From the NCBI RefSeq assembly GCF_004664715.2, contig NC_051082.1, positions 7,471,072-7,535,071 of the forward strand: a stretch of 64,000 bases of DNA, given 5' to 3'. The position numbers were made by a program, and so were the translations under genes. This DNA is from Peromyscus leucopus (taxonomy: Eukaryota; Chordata; Mammalia; Rodentia; Cricetidae). This document shows positions 60,213-64,000 of this stretch, piece after piece. A model generated the notes under the pieces. The model was not told where the DNA came from and did not search any database. It was given only the letters and a program-made list of their open reading frames with translations. How positions within the stretch are numbered: the stretch's first letter is position 1; each line of letters starts with the position of its first letter.

Positions 60213-60930
60213 AGAAGTTGGTTCATGTACAGGCATTTGAGTTCCTCAATTAATTTCCATCTAAATGAGGTTTTCCGGAGATAACCAGTGTTTTAGCTCC
60301 ATTTGGACTTAATTTGTATGACGGGAGCCTCTGTTTCTGCTGGTTCCAATTCGTCTGGTGACTCCAGCATTCATTACCTGGGTGATAATTCCCCACTACA
60401 GACAGCAGCACCCAGAGCAGAGAGATGAATGGGTTTCCAATAGCAATCCAGGGGGAGGGCTGGTCCCTCTCCCTTCCCAATACCACTCAATAAATAGCAA
60501 ATAATAATAAATTATTAAATAAGCCATGTTCTGAGGACAGGCTCACATCATGGTATTTACAATGCAAAATGACAACCACCAAAAAAAAAAAAAAAAAATC
60601 AACTCACAAAACGAGAACAGAGATGAACAACAAAACCCAAATACCCAAACAGAAGAAAAAGTCACAGAGGGATGGTGACCACAGTGTCGATGCCATTGGC
60701 CCAACAGTGCAGAACTGAGAAGGAACAGAGTTCTTTAAAGGGTTGTCCAACGATGTTGTGTCTGGCCCAAGTGTCTCTGGTGGGCTGGCCAGTGGAGGAG
60801 GGCCTGTGTCGTTTTAATATCAAATCAAATTTTCCGCTCAGCAGAAGGGAAACCGAGGTGAGAAACAATGCCCCCGAGACGATTCAGAACACACCCAGAA
60901 GAGACGGAGGCAAAGGGAATCGAGCACAGG

Positions 60931-61038
60931 GCTGAAGGCGTGGCTCCTTTGCTAGAGCACTTGCCTCATGTATGCAAGGCCTTGGGTCCCACCCCCGGCA
61001 CCACAGAAAAAAGAAAAAATGCAACAGAAAAAAAAAAA
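60931..61038 (+). repeat. ID-like SINE, sense, with A-rich tail
   Basis: gggctgaaggcgtggctccttt, gctagagcacttgcctcatg, tatgcaaggccttgggtcccacccccggcacc, then an A-rich tail. Confidence 0.8.
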
Positions 61039-61844
61039 GTTGGAAGTTGACCTTGTGAAAGACATAACTCATTGCTTTCTTCGACCTTTGGTAGCACCCC
61101 AGAATTGCCGCTTCGTTAAGCAAGCCCTTTTGGGAAAGAATGGGTCGGAGAAATGTAAGGAGGGGGGCTCACTGAGACTGAGACCCGAATTCCTTCCCAA
61201 AATCTTTCCATTTTATTCTGCTCCTTGAAAAGCTGAGTTGCCTTCCATGGAGGTCTCAAAGACAGCCTGGAATGCAGTCTAACCTCGGTGGACAAGAATG
61301 GTCCTTGCTGGCGAGTTGGGGTTCGCTCACTGTCCAGTAGGAATTCGGGTGCTGTTTTCAGTGTGTTCCTAAGAATGGGAACCTCCTTGTAGCACTTCAA
61401 ACCTCTTCTCTTCCCCCTGAGTCTCAGTGAAACTCATTGTGTGTGTGTATTGACTCTCTCAGGCCTCAGGCCAATGCCTAGAATTATTGGTCAACTACTC
61501 CACCTGACTAAGTGGAAATCCTAACCCACAACAAGGTAATCATCAGTCCTGTTTCATTCACATAGAGCATGCCCAGAGCAGAAAAGTCAAGGGGCTTTGG
61601 CAATATGTTGCTTAACCTCAGGCTCCATTCTCACCCATTTTGGATGTTGGTGGTTGAACTAAATCCTCACCGGGAACAGCCTTCACGTCACAATGTGCTA
61701 ACCACTGTGTGAACATGGCTATAAACTGCTTTCTAGTAGTGTTATTCCCAAGAGGCAGAAAGTATTGAGGGTAAAGTGGATAGATACCCCAGGGTTTAAT
61801 GCTTCTAGTTAGCCAAGGTTATTAGTGTCCTGGAAAGAGGTCTA

Positions 61845-61940
61845 TGTTTGCTTGGAAAGAAAAACAGTACAGAGGGAAAGAGAATGAGGAAGAGAGATGG
61901 AGGAGGAAGAGGAGGAGGGGGGGTGGAGGAAGAGGGTGCA
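61845..61940. repeat. GA-rich purine tract
   Basis: Mostly GGAAGA/GGAGGA units at 61875-61935. Confidence 0.85.
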
Positions 61941-63070
61941 CCTTAGCCTCAGAGGTATCTAAATTACCTTCTGAAAACTGTTTCCAAGGGAAGAACAACA
62001 CCTTGCTTGGGTTAGAGTATGACAGCCATGTTGAAGGGAAGAGCCGGAGATTTGGTGAAAGTTTTACTAAATCCACAGCTGGACCAGGCAAGCCGGCCCC
62101 TGAAAGTCCATGGGAAATGACTTCAGAAAGGGCAAGAGTTCTCTGTAGTCAGCAGCCAGAAGTCACCGACAGTTGGTCAGGAAGGCGGGACTGATAAAAG
62201 TCTCTAGGTCCTAGATCCCAGAATGAGCTTAGAAATGACCTTTTTTTTTGGGGGGGGGGGTTGGACATCTGGCTGTCCCCTCCATCTGGATCTTATTTTC
62301 CAATTTCAGAAGTAGCTTTGTGCTACCCCAATGGAACAGCTAAAGATCACAGGAAAAGGATGTTTGCTCTGGTTGTGTGGGTTTCTCCCAGGATGGCCCA
62401 TGCCCTCTTCACAAAACAGTGGTGTCTACTGCAGGCAAAACAGAAAAGCTTTCCAATCTCAAAAGCTAGGGGGAGAGGAATTAGATACCCGGAGGAGATG
62501 CAGGTGCAACTTACATGAATCCCACCTTTTTTTGCTCATAGGGGGTGAGTTGGTGCCTTCTACGGTTATCAAGAAGAGTACAGTGTCTTCCCTGGGTTAG
62601 TCCTGCCTTCTCTCCAGCTGTGAACATCAATTAAACCTCATCAAGCTGACACCTTGTCTCCAAGAGCCGGGCTAGTATTGAACCACTCTTACCCACAGGG
62701 TTCCCCAATCACAAGGCCGTGGCTCTGTCATGGATGCCACTGGAGACTGGCCAAGACGTGGCACTCTGACTCTAAGCAGTTAGTCGAAGAGTCCTTCAGG
62801 GCTCTTTTAAATATGCGTAGCTACGTGCTAATGCCAGCCTCGGATTTAGGCTCATGAACTCTGTGGCTGACTTCATCTTTCTGATACAGTAGTGGTGCAG
62901 CGTGTGTATAAGGAGGTGAGGCGCAGGCCTGAACCTCACTGGCATCGAGCTGAATAATGAACCTTGGGACTTACATGCTTCTGGGTCAGTTCCAAGATGC
63001 TCAGGGCTTAGAGCATTCATGGAAAAGACCAAGATGCCTCTGGCCTCTCCAACTGCAGCCATGGCAACAG

Positions 63071-63075
<5 letters not shown>

Positions 63076-63104
<29 letters not shown>
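63076..63104. repeat. poly-A tract
   Basis: 29 consecutive A residues. No clear retroposed body upstream. Confidence 0.95.
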
Positions 63105-63105
<1 letters not shown>

Positions 63106-63174
63106 CACAAATAATTTAGAAGACCATCCCACCCAATACACACATGATCACCTATCATGACACACAATTCCTCT

Positions 63175-63275
63175 GAATAAATAAATAAATAATTAAATAC
63201 TGATAATGGTGAGAAAAAGAGCTCATCACATAAATAATAAATAAATAAAAAATAAATAAATCGAATAAATAAAAA
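63175..63275. repeat. (AAAT)n simple repeat
   Basis: Two AAAT-rich blocks separated by about 50 bp of mixed sequence. Confidence 0.92.
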
Positions 63276-64000
63276 GTTTGCTAGGAGCCCCAGGCAAAAA
63301 GGTCCCCTAGAGTGGTTTGAATGAAAATAGTCTGTGTCTTCCAGAGAGGCTCTTGTGCCTTCACAAGCTGTCCTGCTGAGGAGGTTTGGTGGCTCCCGGA
63401 AGCCTTTGTCTCCAATGAGGGAAACGAGGAGGAGTTGGCGACCTGGGCAGGGATGGGGGTTATTTACAGTTGCTGTACGTGCCCTCTTGGGGCACCTACT
63501 CCTGTGCCAGGCACCTGCCATCAGCCTCTTGTGGTGTCGGCATAGGCATCCTTGAGTCTTGGTGGGCGGAGTTTTGGTCTGGGCAAGAAGCCTTGGTGGG
63601 AAGGCCGGTGTGGCCACTGATGTTCCTCCTCGCCTACTTGATGACAGACTTCCCTGGCGCTCACGGGACCCCCCCAGGCTGGTAGGTTGGGAAAGATTGG
63701 CATGGAGAGGTCACTGCTTTTAAGATGGGAATTTTTTTTTCCCTCCTCAAATGTTTACCTTGGAGCAAGAGGGATAAATAATGTTGTGTCCTTGCGTCCA
63801 TCACGCTTCAGTGTCCAAAGCTGGGAAAGAACCTCTTTCTCTCCGTGTGCCCTGGCCTGCTCAGCTGTTGTCATCACAAACTTGACACCCACAAGGCTCT
63901 GGAAAGCCAGGCAGGTGGTGAGGGGGATGCCCGAGGGTTTATTTTAAGGACTCTCTCCTCTCTCTCTCTTGCCTGCCTGTTCCCAATGTCTTCTGCAGAC

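Larger units (their letters stand above)
60190..64000 (-). other. SRRM4: possible SRRM4 3' UTR (3' end near 60190)
   Basis: Known mouse gene order places Srrm4 upstream of Hspb8 on the same strand, with its 3' end about 16 kb from the Hspb8 start. Here that predicts about 60 kb. An ATTAAA on the minus strand (60212-60207) followed by A/T-rich sequence fits a cleavage site near 60190. The DNA from 60.2 to 60.55 kb is repeat-free and AT-rich, like a 3' UTR. Against it: no coding exon with Arg-Ser repeats is visible up to 64 kb, and an ID SINE, poly-A tracts and AAAT repeats lie within. It may be plain intergenic DNA. Confidence 0.35.

Noticed and set aside
62796..63617. 273-codon minus-strand open frame, the longest in the window
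   Set aside because: It runs through a 29-nt poly-T (poly-Phe) and the AAAT repeat and contains no recognisable domain. Openness comes from low-complexity DNA.
61100..64000. SRRM4 coding exon
   Set aside because: No Arg-Ser-rich frame or plausible splice acceptor with SRRM4-like sequence was found on the minus strand.

Overview
This window is ordinary mammalian nuclear DNA from a murid-type rodent. The repeats point to the hamster/vole/deer-mouse family (Cricetidae). They include B1, B2, B3, B4 and ID SINEs, B2 copies with the hamster-like 3' half (gcagacagaacactg), B1 copies with the 'gcgcctttcct' variant, rodent LTRs and many CA/TG, GATA and GGAT microsatellites. The family assignment is inferred from remembered repeat variants, not from a search.

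Only one protein-coding gene can be demonstrated. It is HSPB8 (HSP22, small heat-shock protein B8) on the minus strand. Three exons (43273-43636, 37021-37084 and 30569-30728, coding parts) join in frame at canonical GT/AG sites into a 195-residue protein. A TATA-like box lies at 44034-44043 and an AATAAA signal at 29719-29724. These predict a transcript of about 14.3 kb, from about 44010 down to about 29700. The two introns are about 6.2 and 6.3 kb and hold MIR, B1, B4 and simple repeats.

Layout: 1-29.7 kb is the 3' flank of HSPB8. It has no recognisable gene and is filled with SINEs, old L1 and MIR relics, two solo LTRs (2527-3047 and 24880-25364), a 37-bp minisatellite (11331-11703) and many microsatellites. 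29.7-44.0 kb is HSPB8. 44.0-60.2 kb is the intergenic region upstream of HSPB8, with a third solo LTR (49019-49484). From about 60.2 kb to the end I suspect the 3' UTR of SRRM4, also on the minus strand. That rests on known mouse gene order and spacing and on an ATTAAA at 60207-60212. No SRRM4 coding exon is visible.

I found no previously undescribed system. The best observations are: a MIR-derived segment in the HSPB8 5' UTR close to the start codon; a single 17-codon upstream ORF; a one-residue deletion in the HSPB8 N-terminal region; two related solo LTRs with perfect 6-bp target duplications whose U3 carries B1-derived modules, one of which interrupts a sequence that also exists uninterrupted 1.1 kb away; a 37-bp minisatellite with an EcoRI ladder; and a B1 with an exact 17-bp triplication.
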